From Clostridiales bacterium (GTDB taxonomy: Bacteria; Bacillota; Clostridia; Lachnospirales; WRAX01), in contig JAISVU010000393.1 of NCBI GenBank assembly GCA_031271375.1, positions 1 through 6,151 of the forward strand: a stretch of 6,151 nucleotides of DNA. Reading direction: 5' to 3'. Below the pieces are notes generated by a model, which was not told the DNA's origin, ran no database searches, and saw only the letters and a program-made list of their open reading frames with translations. The position numbers and the translations under genes were made by a program. This document shows, piece by piece, positions 1 to 6,088 of this stretch; position 1 is the first letter of the stretch, and each line of letters opens with the position of its first letter.

Positions 1-886
1 CGAGCTTTCCGGGGTCGCATTCAGCGGAAAGAAAACCGGCCTTCATCGGGAACTGGCAGAACTTACGCTGGTACCTTACCGCCGCCCTGAAGCTGCGCCC
101 CTCGTTGTCGGACTCGCATACAAAGGGCTGGCCCGCGTTCGTAAAGCAGGCGTAGATACGCTCGCCCGCGATAAAGATAAGGCAGTTGTCCTGGCGCTGG
201 CCCTCGTGAACCGTCACCGAAGCCGTAAGCCCCGTGCCGCAGAGCTTACGGTAGCATAATCTATAACCCATCATCGTCCTTACGGAATAAAGGAAATGCA
301 CGCTGTCAGCGGTGGTAAGGCATGAATAGCCGTAAACGGGCTGGATGTTGACGGGGTGGTACTCCCCTTCCCTGTCGGCCGTGAATTCCCTGTACCCAAA
401 GCTGGCATCCGGCCCGGTTCGCTGATAGAACAGCACCCCGTGGTCGTCGGCTATAACCTGGGAGCAAAACCCCCCGGAATGATTGTCTATATCAACAACG
501 CCCTCCCAGGCCCCGCCGCGCTTGAGTACAGAGAGGATATTCGGCCTGTCGTGGGCTTTCTCCTCAAAGAACAGGCGCAGCCCTCTTTTTGACGGAATCA
601 ATGCGCAATTCCCAAAAACCCATCCCAGCGGCAGGTTTTCGATAACATAGCCGCCGTCGCCGGCGCTGGAAACCATCCGGGCATATCCTTCCCTGTCCTG
701 ATACAATATAAAAAACCTGCCGCCCAGTTGAGCCGCCTCAAAGCCCGGTCTGGCGTCCACCGCAACGGACAGCGCCCCGCTCCACCTGCCCCTCTCCCAT
801 ACCCTTTGGCATATGCCGTTCTCCCGGGTATGGTAGAAGCTGAACACGCGTCCGTCACCCATTTTGGCTATATACGCGCCGTACAT
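1..886 (-). CDS. Repeat protein of unknown function, probable beta-propeller (partial, C-terminus off window)
   Basis: The frame is open from the start to the window edge (295 codons, no stop), so the C-terminus is missing. I do not recognise the family. The sequence shows a regular repeat: an aromatic strand ending in F/L-F/Y recurs at residues 15-18 (FSFY), 59-62 (FILY), 104-107 (RLFF), 151-154 (VLFY), 197-200 (HFLY) and less clearly 236-239, a step of about 45. Each is followed by a polar turn and a second strand, often with YR or RxG. That fits beta-propeller blades, at least five or six visible. There is no signal peptide or membrane segment, so it is probably cytosolic. An ATG at 892 is in frame, but AGGAG (895-899) is only 2 bases from it and 8 bases from the ATG at 886, so I chose 886. 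It lies 37 bases after the CPBP protease gene and is probably co-transcribed with it. Carbohydrate or lectin-like binding is possible but not shown. Confidence 0.75.
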   Translation of the reverse strand, partial: MYGAYIAKMGDGRVFSFYHTRENGICQRVWERGRWSGALSVAVDARPGFEAAQLGGRFFILYQDREGYARMVSSAGDGGYVIENLPLGWVFGNCALIPSKRGLRLFFEEKAHDRPNILSVLKRGGAWEGVVDIDNHSGGFCSQVIADDHGVLFYQRTGPDASFGYREFTADREGEYHPVNIQPVYGYSCLTTADSVHFLYSVRTMMGYRLCYRKLCGTGLTASVTVHEGQRQDNCLIFIAGERIYACFTNAGQPFVCESDNEGRSFRAAVRYQRKFCQFPMKAGFLSAECDPGKL

Positions 887-923
887 GGTCATCGCTCCTA
901 TAATTCCGCTTTGTATAAGTCTA

Positions 924-1781
924 TTACAGGAACTCGCTAACCATGATAAGACCGGATAAAATCACGTATATCAACAAGCCCGGGCCAAACGCCCTTGCTC
1001 CTTCCCGGGTTTGTTCCTCCGCCTTCCTGCCGAAATGCCGATAAATAACGATTACGCCCCAAACCGAAAGCGGCAGCACAAGCAGATAACCCATAGCGGC
1101 GGCTTCCTCGCTCATAATGCTGAAAATGGCAGGCACCAGCGAAATCTGGCTCGCGTTAAGCACGAAATGAACAATGACCGCGTATATGACGTTCCCGCCC
1201 TTGATAACCAGCATCGCGAGAAGCGCCCCCAGCGCGAAGGCGTAGAAGAACTGCCTAAGGTTCATGTGCATTAAGCCGAAGATAAGGCCGTTGACTAAAG
1301 CCGCCTTCACCGGGGAAACGCCTTTGAAGCCGTTCAGCGCGACGCCCCTTGCCACCAGCTCCTCGGTAATCGCGGGTATCACGGCGAGGGCCGCCAGCGC
1401 CGCGGCCGGAGGCGATTCGGCCGCGATTTGGTTTATCGTTTCAATAGAGCCGGAATCGAACGCCGACGACAGCGCGGAAATGAGCATCGCCGCCGGCTGA
1501 ACAAGAATGCCCAGTGCGGCGGCGTAAATCAATAAGTCTATTTTAGGCCTGTTCATAGGGATGAAGCTATGAACGGCCCTTTGTGCGGCAGTGATATGCC
1601 CGCGTTTGATACGGTATATGATGTAGGCAAGCAAAACCGGGACGAGGTTCCCCGCAAGGCCCAGAACGCCCTGCCACAAAGCCGAGGCTTCCGTGCCGAT
1701 TAAACCCGCCAGTAACGCCAAAACAATCTGAAAGCTGAACCATGCCAGCATGAACCATCCAGACTGCTTGGGCGTCAGCAC
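924..1781 (-). CDS. CPBP family intramembrane glutamic endopeptidase (CAAX/Abi type)
   Basis: This is a 285-residue multi-pass membrane protein with the signature of the CPBP/Abi (Rce1-like) family, whose members cleave within the membrane or process prenylated or other peptides. The EExxxR motif is E140-E141-R145 (within ITEELVARG). The second motif FxxxH is F168-H172 (FGLMH). The third is H205 with N209 (HFVLNA). These are the expected metal-free glutamate/histidine catalytic residues. Hydrophobic segments lie near residues 10-30, 36-56, 82-104, 126-138, 158-172, 176-193, 197-222, 231-247 and 268-283. The start is GTG at 1781. It overlaps the end of the permease gene by 7 bases, which suggests translational coupling, and AGGGG sits 7 bases upstream. 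The next in-frame ATG (residue 11) lies inside the first hydrophobic segment and is less likely. Bacterial members act in protein maturation, bacteriocin immunity or stress, and the substrate cannot be told here. Confidence 0.9.
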   Translation of the reverse strand: MLTPKQSGWFMLAWFSFQIVLALLAGLIGTEASALWQGVLGLAGNLVPVLLAYIIYRIKRGHITAAQRAVHSFIPMNRPKIDLLIYAAALGILVQPAAMLISALSSAFDSGSIETINQIAAESPPAAALAALAVIPAITEELVARGVALNGFKGVSPVKAALVNGLIFGLMHMNLRQFFYAFALGALLAMLVIKGGNVIYAVIVHFVLNASQISLVPAIFSIMSEEAAAMGYLLVLPLSVWGVIVIYRHFGRKAEEQTREGARAFGPGLLIYVILSGLIMVSEFL

Positions 1782-3052
1782 TCCGCCGCCCCTGGCCCGT
1801 CTTCTTTTACTTCTTTTACTTCTTTATCTTCTTCTTTGCTTCTCTTTTCTTCTTTCGCTTTATGTTTGCGCTCGATATAATTGCCCACAATGGATATAAT
1901 TACGGCGAAAACCGGCGCGCCAAAGAACATCCCGATCGGCCCGAACAGCTCCCCGCCGATGAAAATAGCGAATATCACGCTCAACGGTTTAAGGCCGGTG
2001 GAGCTGCCCAAAATCTTAGGGCCGATGATATTGCCGTCCAGCTGCTGCAGCACCAGGCAGATAAGGGCGGTCCAAAGCCCCATCACCGGGTCTCTGAACA
2101 TAACGATTGCGGAGCAGATAACGCCGCCCACTATCGGCCCAAAATATGGAACCATGTTCGTTACCGCGAAGATAATCGTAAGCAGCGCGGTGAAGGGAAG
2201 CCCCAAAATCATCGCCACGATTAAAAAGAGAACGCCCATAATCGCCGAATCCAGTATCTTTCCCACCGTGAAGCCCTGTATTATGCCGTTTGCGCGCTTC
2301 GACACATTCATTACCGTATCGGCGGTCTGATCCCGCATAAACGTGTAAATGACCCTCCGGATACGCCCCGCGATCGCATCTTTTTCATAAAGCATATAGA
2401 AAGCGATAATCATGCCGATAATAAAATTAAAGAGGTTTTGCATCGCCTCCAGCAGGTTTTCGTAAACGGTGGTCAGAACGCCGGGCATCTCGTTAAGCAG
2501 GTTCATAATCGGTGTTATCGCTTGATCCGTCAGGTTCCGCACGCTGTACTCGGTATTAAATATGCCGTTGAACGAGCGTATTACATCGTTAAGCACCTCA
2601 TTCTCGCCCAGCTCCGCGAAGCCCATCCTGTTGACGGAGTCCACTGCGGTGCGTAGCATAATAAGAAGGCCCTGGAAACTGGAAGCGATTTCGGGAAACG
2701 CGTAGGCCAGAATCCAAAAGATGGCCCCGAAGGTCAGCAGATACGCCGTTACAATCGCGAGAAGGCGCGGGGCTTTGCGGGCTTTCTTCAGCTTTTTAAA
2801 CCGCCTGTATGCTTTATGCTCAAAGAACCGCACCATTGGATTCAAAAAATAGGCTATAAAGAAGCCGTAAACAAACACTGCCAGGAGCGACGCCACGCCG
2901 CCAAAGAAGTCCAGAATCCCTTCGCCGATGGTTTCGGCGTTGGTAATTATCCTGAAGGAAATTAGGGCCAGGATTATCACCGCTAAAGCGTAGGCGCTGA
3001 CCGTAAGATATTTTTTATCAAATTTAAACTTTTTTATTTTTTTCACCCACAC
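1775..3052 (-). CDS. AI-2E family transporter (UPF0118 permease)
   Basis: This is a 425-residue integral membrane protein of the AI-2E/UPF0118 family (YdiK, YhhT, YtvI, TqsA relatives). Some members export autoinducer-2 or exchange sodium for protons, but most have no proven substrate. Hydrophobic segments lie near residues 15-36, 55-75, 98-120, 206-224, 265-283, 285-303, 306-320, 328-338, 355-375 and 376-393. A large soluble loop spans about 121-205. The conserved C-terminal half is clear: VPYFGPIVGG (301-310), QQLDGNIIGPKILG (336-349) and GLKPLSVIFAIFIGGELFGP (353-372). The tail after residue 394 is almost all Lys and Glu, with a KEVKEVKED repeat, and is cytosolic; it comes from a purine-rich tract. 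The start is GTG at 3052, with GTG at 3046 as a real alternative because GAGAG sits 5 bases before it; neither has a strong ribosome site. It is first in the leftward operon and divergent from the HD-GYP gene. Confidence 0.9.
   Translation of the reverse strand: MWVKKIKKFKFDKKYLTVSAYALAVIILALISFRIITNAETIGEGILDFFGGVASLLAVFVYGFFIAYFLNPMVRFFEHKAYRRFKKLKKARKAPRLLAIVTAYLLTFGAIFWILAYAFPEIASSFQGLLIMLRTAVDSVNRMGFAELGENEVLNDVIRSFNGIFNTEYSVRNLTDQAITPIMNLLNEMPGVLTTVYENLLEAMQNLFNFIIGMIIAFYMLYEKDAIAGRIRRVIYTFMRDQTADTVMNVSKRANGIIQGFTVGKILDSAIMGVLFLIVAMILGLPFTALLTIIFAVTNMVPYFGPIVGGVICSAIVMFRDPVMGLWTALICLVLQQLDGNIIGPKILGSSTGLKPLSVIFAIFIGGELFGPIGMFFGAPVFAVIISIVGNYIERKHKAKEEKRSKEEDKEVKEVKEDGPGAAEC
1800..1858. 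repeat. Polypyrimidine tract with 9-base tandem repeats inside the permease gene
   Basis: The plus strand is almost pure C/T over about 58 bases, including CTTCTTTTA repeated twice and a third near-copy. On the coding (minus) strand it encodes the Lys/Glu-rich tail, with KEVKEV from the repeated 9-mers. Because the unit is a multiple of three, copy-number changes would keep the frame. Confidence 0.75.
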
Positions 3053-3061
3053 TCTCGATTA

Positions 3062-3088
3062 TTGTGATATAATGGTTGTGATATAATG
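3062..3088 (+). promoter_or_regulatory. Tandem extended -10 promoter elements for the HD-GYP operon
   Basis: TTGTGATATAATG occurs twice in direct repeat (3062-3074 and 3076-3088), 14 bases apart. Each copy contains a perfect TATAAT (3068-3073 and 3082-3087) preceded by TG and one base, the extended -10 form. No good -35 box sits 17 bases upstream of either; TTATTG at 3059-3064 is the best for the second copy. Extended -10 boxes can work without a strong -35. Transcription from the second would start near 3094, giving a leader of about 100 bases. Confidence 0.6.
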
Positions 3089-3104
3089 ACAGAGGCCGTT
3101 ATCC

Positions 3105-3113
3105 AGTATAACA
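3105..3113 (-). promoter_or_regulatory. Extended -10 for the leftward permease operon
   Basis: Read on the minus strand this is TGTTATACT, an extended -10 (TG, one base, then TATACT, five of six consensus). It would start transcription near 3098 and give a leader of about 46 bases before the GTG at 3052. No clear -35 box is seen. It overlaps a short palindrome, GTTAT-ccagt-ATAAC (3098-3112), that could be an operator. The transcripts from this site and from the rightward -10 boxes would overlap slightly. Confidence 0.45.
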
Positions 3114-3191
3114 TAACAGCAGACCTAATAAAACAGTTTTATAGGGCAGTCCAAATAAATATTCATGGTACGAAAGGGGCGGAAACACGTA

Positions 3192-4307
3192 ATGCCGGTT
3201 GACAATCAAAGCGCCAGGCGCATCGCCGTCGAAAACCTAAAGCCCGGCATGGTGCTGGCAAGGGATCTCGTTAATGAAGAAGGCGCGGTAGTCCTCCAGA
3301 AGAACACTACGCTGGACATGGAAAACTTCAAGGCGATCGTTCTCAATTCCAGTTCATATGTTCTCGTGCTTGAGGATTCGATACCCAAGGATCGTCCGAG
3401 CTTCCTGGAGGCCCCCGTCCCGGGCGAAAAAGTCCCGGCGGACATCCCGGTTAGAGAGCAGGAGGATTTTAAGGTATTCGTCAGCGATATCCAAGAGACC
3501 ACCGCCGCTTTGGACGACGAGATCAAGCGCATTGCGGACGGCGAGCCCGTCAACAGGGACAGCCTATTCGCAATGACAGACTCCGTTATGGGCCGCCTCA
3601 AAACAAAGTCCGATGTTATTCTTTACGTAAACAGCTTGAAAGAGTCTGACGAAAGCACTTACTCGCACAGCGTGAACGTGTCGCTTCTTGCGAACCTTTT
3701 TGCGATATGGATAAACGCGCCTCAGGAGGACATGGAAAACCTCACCGTAGCGGCGATGCTGCACGATATCGGCATGACAAAAATACCGCAGGATTTGATT
3801 AATAAGAAAGGCCCGCTCTCCAGGGAGGAGTTTGACGAGGTAAAAAAACACCCGACGCTGGGCTACCGTATGCTGGACGCCGCGGAGATGCCGGATGAGA
3901 TAAAGCTGTGCGCCTTGTCGCATCACGAAAGGATAGACGGCTCCGGGTACCCGCTTGGCATCAAGGGGGACAAGATAAACAGTTTCGCAAAGATTATCGG
4001 CATTTTGGATGTCTACGAAGCCATGATATCCGACCGGTCGTACCGGGCAAGGATTAATCCCTTCGAAGTCATAAAGAGTTTTGAGGTAGACAGCTACGGC
4101 CTATTCGACACGCAGGCCCTGCTTATCTTCCTCAAGAACATAGCGCATACGTACCTAAACAGTCATGTAAGGCTTTCCGACGGCACGATTGGCAGAGTGG
4201 CTTTTATCAATGAGAACGACCTTTCCCGGCCGATGATCAAAGCCGACGACGGCAGGCTGGTCAATTTATTCAAGGAACGGAACATCCGCGTTGCGGAATT
4301 ATTGTAG
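3192..4307 (+). CDS. HD-GYP domain cyclic-di-GMP phosphodiesterase
   Basis: This is a 371-residue soluble protein. Residues about 8-62 form the small N-terminal domain often found before HD-GYP (VENLKPGMVLARDL, then a VVLQKNTTL strand), and a variable linker follows. The HD-GYP domain spans about 110-315. It has H159 (YSHSVNV), H191-D192 in LHDIGMTKIP, H220 in KKHP, H244-H245, D249-G250, the GYP signature at 252-254 (DGSGYP) and D273 in ILDVYEAMISDRSYR. All metal ligands typical of the family are present, so it is expected to be active and to break c-di-GMP down to pGpG and/or GMP. The C-terminal 45 residues (VRLSDGTIGRVAFINEND on) form a small beta-rich domain common in clostridial members. 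I chose ATG 3192 because GGGGCGG (3176-3182) lies 9 bases upstream. An in-frame ATG at 3165 would add nine residues but has no ribosome site. It is first in the rightward operon and has no membrane segment. Confidence 0.93.
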   Translation: MPVDNQSARRIAVENLKPGMVLARDLVNEEGAVVLQKNTTLDMENFKAIVLNSSSYVLVLEDSIPKDRPSFLEAPVPGEKVPADIPVREQEDFKVFVSDIQETTAALDDEIKRIADGEPVNRDSLFAMTDSVMGRLKTKSDVILYVNSLKESDESTYSHSVNVSLLANLFAIWINAPQEDMENLTVAAMLHDIGMTKIPQDLINKKGPLSREEFDEVKKHPTLGYRMLDAAEMPDEIKLCALSHHERIDGSGYPLGIKGDKINSFAKIIGILDVYEAMISDRSYRARINPFEVIKSFEVDSYGLFDTQALLIFLKNIAHTYLNSHVRLSDGTIGRVAFINENDLSRPMIKADDGRLVNLFKERNIRVAELL

Positions 4308-4337
4308 GGCGTAAAATACAAGAAGGAGTTTCTTTAG

Positions 4338-5276
4338 ATGCCCATTGACGAAAACCGTGTTGATTTTCTTGAAATCTTTCAGTCCATAACGTCCAATATT
4401 GAGCTGGAGCTGCTTATGGGGAACCTGGTGCCCCGGCTTATGGAATATACAGGAAGCCAGTGCGGGGCTTTCTATATTGCGAACAACGGCACAATGAAGC
4501 TGGAGGTACGGTTCACAGCGGGTTTATCCAAAGCCGCCTACACGGAATTTGACATTAATATAGGCGAAGGGCTTCTGGGTTTCGCCGCGACGAAGAAGGA
4601 CCTCACCGTCCTTACGGATATACCCGACGATACCGTGTTCACAATTAAAACCTTCCTGGGGGATATCAAGCCCAGGAGTATTTTGTTTGTTCCCGTCATC
4701 TTTCAAGACCAGCTCATGGGCCTGCTGGCCTTTTCCAGCGTTCACCCCTATGAGCGCCGCCGCCTGGACCTTATCAGCCAGTCCAAGTATTTTATCGGCT
4801 CCGCCGTGTCCAACAGCGTTGAGTACGAGCGCACAAAACGCCTATCGGACGTGCTCAACTTCCAGAACAAGCTCATCGCCGACCTCAACAGAGACCTTGA
4901 AAACAAGCTGGAGGAACGTACAAACCTGATCAACCTGGCTCTGGACGGCATTAATGACTGCGCCGTATTCGCGCTGGACCCCGCCGGCCAGATAATTTTA
5001 TGGAACAGGGCTGCCGAGCGTGTTTTCGGCGTATCCGCTAGGGACGCGATGGGCCATGACGGCATAATGATGCTGGGCCGCGGAAGCGACGCCCGCGCCG
5101 CCCTCTACCGCTTCCGTATAGACTATGCCCACAAGCACGGCGTTTTTACCGAATCCGGCCTGCGCACAGACAGCATCGGCAGCTTGTATGACGCCGATAT
5201 AACCTACGCTTCGATGACGGCCCCCAGCAAAGAGGCGGCGCTTGTTTATACGAACAGAATTCATGAGGTGATATAA
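4338..5276 (+). CDS. GAF-PAS sensory protein without an output domain
   Basis: This 312-residue soluble protein has two sensory domains joined by a helix. Residues about 10-160 are a GAF domain (IGEGLLGFAAT at 75-85, then RSILFVPVIFQDQLMGLLAFSS at 113-134), a fold that binds small molecules or mediates dimers. Residues 163-198 form a charged helix with coiled-coil character (LNFQNKLIADLNRDLENKLEERTNLINL region). Residues about 200-308 are a PAS domain (AVFALDPAGQIILWNRAAERVFG, residues 209-231). The chain ends with the PAS domain, so there is no histidine kinase, GGDEF, EAL or HTH part. It may act as an adaptor for a partner, perhaps the HD-GYP enzyme, but that is inference. No heme or flavin ligand can be assigned by eye. 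AAGGAG (4323-4328) lies 9 bases before the ATG. The gene starts 30 bases after the HD-GYP stop and its TAA overlaps the next ATG by one base. Confidence 0.88.
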   Translation: MPIDENRVDFLEIFQSITSNIELELLMGNLVPRLMEYTGSQCGAFYIANNGTMKLEVRFTAGLSKAAYTEFDINIGEGLLGFAATKKDLTVLTDIPDDTVFTIKTFLGDIKPRSILFVPVIFQDQLMGLLAFSSVHPYERRRLDLISQSKYFIGSAVSNSVEYERTKRLSDVLNFQNKLIADLNRDLENKLEERTNLINLALDGINDCAVFALDPAGQIILWNRAAERVFGVSARDAMGHDGIMMLGRGSDARAALYRFRIDYAHKHGVFTESGLRTDSIGSLYDADITYASMTAPSKEAALVYTNRIHEVI

Positions 5277-5770
5277 TGGCCGATTTACTCGTAAAGCTCT
5301 ATGATTTAGATTTGACCGCGCCGGAATCCGCCCTGCGCGGCCAGGGCATATACGTAAAAAAAGCCTGCATCGTCGATAAGCCTTTGATTCTTGACTTCGT
5401 TTCGCGCAATTTCGGCGGGACAGAGAACCACTGGATCAGCGAGTGCGAATACGCGTTGTTCAACAACCCCACCTCATGCTATATCGCCGTAAATAACCGT
5501 GAAATAATCGGTTTCGCCTGTTACGACGCCACGGCAAAGGGCTTCTTCGGCCCCACCGGCGTGCGGCGGGATCAGCGGGGCAAGGGGATAGGCAAAGCGC
5601 TGCTGCTTAAATCGCTGGCCTCGATGAAGGAATACGGCTACGCCTACGCCGTCATCGGATGGATTGCCGAGGACGCGAGGGACTTCTACATCAATCAGAC
5701 CGGGGCCGTCGAGATACCTGATTCCCCGCCGGAGAAGAGTATTTATAGGAATATGGCCATGTTTGAGTAG
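5276..5770 (+). CDS. GNAT family N-acetyltransferase
   Basis: This 164-residue protein is a GCN5-related N-acetyltransferase, which moves an acetyl group from acetyl-CoA to an amine. The acetyl-CoA pyrophosphate loop is RDQRGKGIG (98-106), following a beta strand (FFGPTGV, 90-96) and leading into the alpha helix KALLLKSLASM. Strand AVIGWI (125-130) and DFYINQTGAVEIPDS (136-150) match the C-terminal half of the fold, where a Tyr often acts as general acid; Y138 is a candidate. The substrate is unknown. The ribosome site GAGGTG (5265-5270) sits in the last codons of the GAF-PAS gene, 5 bases before the ATG, and the TAATG overlap implies coupled translation. It is the last complete gene of the operon. 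No stem-loop follows its stop directly; instead AGGAGG at 5769-5774 follows. Acting as a protein or small-molecule acetyltransferase under sensory control is inference. Confidence 0.92.
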   Translation: MADLLVKLYDLDLTAPESALRGQGIYVKKACIVDKPLILDFVSRNFGGTENHWISECEYALFNNPTSCYIAVNNREIIGFACYDATAKGFFGPTGVRRDQRGKGIGKALLLKSLASMKEYGYAYAVIGWIAEDARDFYINQTGAVEIPDSPPEKSIYRNMAMFE

Positions 5771-5847
5771 GAGGTATTATTGTCAAACGCATGAACCCGT
5801 GGAACCGTAAAAAATCTGCTTGCATTCAGTCGTCAAGCATTGTATAA
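5769..5847 (+). other. Orphan ribosome binding site and short remnant frames
   Basis: A perfect AGGAGG (5769-5774) starts within the GNAT stop codon. Five bases later a TTG (5780) opens a frame that stops after only four codons (TGA 5792-5794). Another frame has ATG at 5791 and runs 18 codons to TAA at 5845, but its ATG is 16 bases from the AGGAGG, too far for use. All three frames close within about 80 bases. This looks like the start of a lost next operon gene, or an unusually placed ribosome site for a tiny peptide. A short inverted repeat TGCTTG/CAAGCA (5817-5822 and 5834-5839) also lies here and overlaps the promoter below. Confidence 0.4.
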
Positions 5848-5866
5848 TGGTTATAATAAATATAAT
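5820..5866 (+). promoter_or_regulatory. Promoter of the antisense RNA with three tandem -10 boxes
   Basis: A TTGCAT (-35) at 5820-5825 and a perfect TATAAT at 5843-5848 are 17 bases apart, giving a start near 5855. Two more perfect TATAAT hexamers follow at 5852-5857 and 5861-5866, each exactly 9 bases after the last, so the unit is TATAAT plus three bases repeated three times. The spacing and strength fit a highly active promoter for a small RNA. Confidence 0.65.
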
Positions 5867-5917
5867 AAAAGAGAGAAGACGCGGGAACGTCCTCTCTCCC
5901 GGCATGACCGCGTAAAA

Positions 5918-5930
5918 GGCGGCAGGCTTG
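5918..5930 (+). repeat. Left arm of 13-bp inverted repeat around the toxin
   Basis: GGCGGCAGGCTTG here is the exact reverse complement of CAAGCCTGCCGCC at 6089-6101. The left arm is within the antisense RNA and the right arm lies in the toxin leader, next to the ribosome-site hairpin. The two RNAs therefore carry the same 13-base word rather than complementary words. Confidence 0.75.
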
Positions 5931-5946
5931 CGGTTTTGAAGCAAAG

Positions 5947-5982
5947 ATAACCCGCTTACCTATTCGATCTAGGGCGGGTTAT
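5947..5982. terminator. Two-way intrinsic terminator shared by toxin mRNA and antisense RNA
   Basis: ATAACCCGC (5947-5955) and GCGGGTTAT (5974-5982) form a 9-bp perfect stem, with an inner CCTA/TAGG pairing in the loop. On the plus strand it is followed by TTCTT and on the minus strand by CTTTG, so it can end transcription both ways. The toxin's TAA stop (5979-5981) lies inside the stem. It probably also ends any read-through from the HD-GYP operon. Confidence 0.8.
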
Positions 5983-6062
5983 TTCTTATCCCAGAACTTC
6001 AGGATCAGAATAATGAGGGTAGCGAAACTGAAAAGAAGTTGAAAAGTTTCGTATACGCTCAC
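5979..6062 (-). CDS. Holin-like small hydrophobic toxin peptide (type I toxin, Hol_Tox-like)
   Basis: This is a 27-residue peptide too short for routine gene calling. It opens with MSVYET, has a hydrophobic span at about residues 7-23 (including FATLIILILKFW), and ends in the charged DKK. This N-terminus and layout match the putative holin-like toxin family of Bacillota, in which a small membrane peptide is produced from an mRNA controlled by an antisense RNA; the peptide would insert in the cytoplasmic membrane and is harmful in excess. The start is GTG at 6062 rather than ATG. AAAGGAG (6077-6071) lies 8 bases upstream, ideal spacing, but is held in a hairpin. The TAA stop is within the shared terminator. 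The family assignment is from recognition by eye, not a database search. Confidence 0.8.
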   Translation of the reverse strand: MSVYETFQLLFSFATLIILILKFWDKK

Positions 6063-6069
6063 AGACCTC

Positions 6070-6088
6070 ACTCCTTTCTTAGAGGAGT
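6070..6088 (-). promoter_or_regulatory. Hairpin masking the toxin ribosome binding site
   Basis: ACTCCT and AGGAGT (6 bp, with a possible G-T pair extending it) enclose a 7-base loop. On the toxin mRNA the AGGAG of the ribosome site is one arm of this stem, so the ribosome would be blocked while it is folded. Control of this kind is common in type I toxin mRNAs. Confidence 0.65.

Larger units (their letters stand above)
5855..5987 (+). ncRNA. Predicted antisense RNA antitoxin of the holin-like toxin
   Basis: The region from the promoter above to the two-way terminator would give an RNA of about 130 bases, with no credible coding frame. Near its 5' end is a hairpin: AGAGAG (5870-5875) pairs with CTCTCT (5892-5897) and GACG (5878-5881) with CGTC (5888-5891), leaving the loop CGGGAA. 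CCGC/GCGG and GCTT/AAGC pairings can form further along. The 3' end overlaps the end of the toxin mRNA over about 40-45 bases (terminator and last toxin codons), the arrangement known for txpA/RatA and bsrG/SR4. Its exact ends and its antitoxin role are inferred from layout only. Confidence 0.6.

Noticed and set aside
598..858. An 86-codon minus-strand frame inside the left gene
   Set aside because: It is in a different phase from the 295-codon open frame that has a proper ribosome site and regular repeats. It is rich in Ala, Gly and Arg, as GC-rich shadow frames tend to be.
1862..2330. Plus-strand frames of 120 and 149 codons opposite the permease gene
   Set aside because: They lie antisense to conserved AI-2E motifs, have no ribosome site and no protein-like pattern.
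3086..3202. A 38-codon frame beginning ATG ACA GAG in the divergent region and overlapping the HD-GYP start
   Set aside because: Its ATG lies inside or just past the second -10 box, before the expected transcription start, and it has no ribosome site.
3206..3926. Minus-strand frames of 131 and 120 codons opposite the HD-GYP gene
   Set aside because: They are shadows of the strongly conserved HD-GYP frame, with no start signals.
5265..5278. GTGATATAATGG at the GNAT start resembles the duplicated promoter word at 3062-3088
   Set aside because: Here the match is made of the ribosome site, stop and start codons. A -10 box is possible but the likeness is probably chance.
5791..5847. An 18-codon frame after the GNAT gene
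   Set aside because: Its ATG is 16 bases from the AGGAGG, and it ends inside the antisense RNA promoter; no family is recognised.
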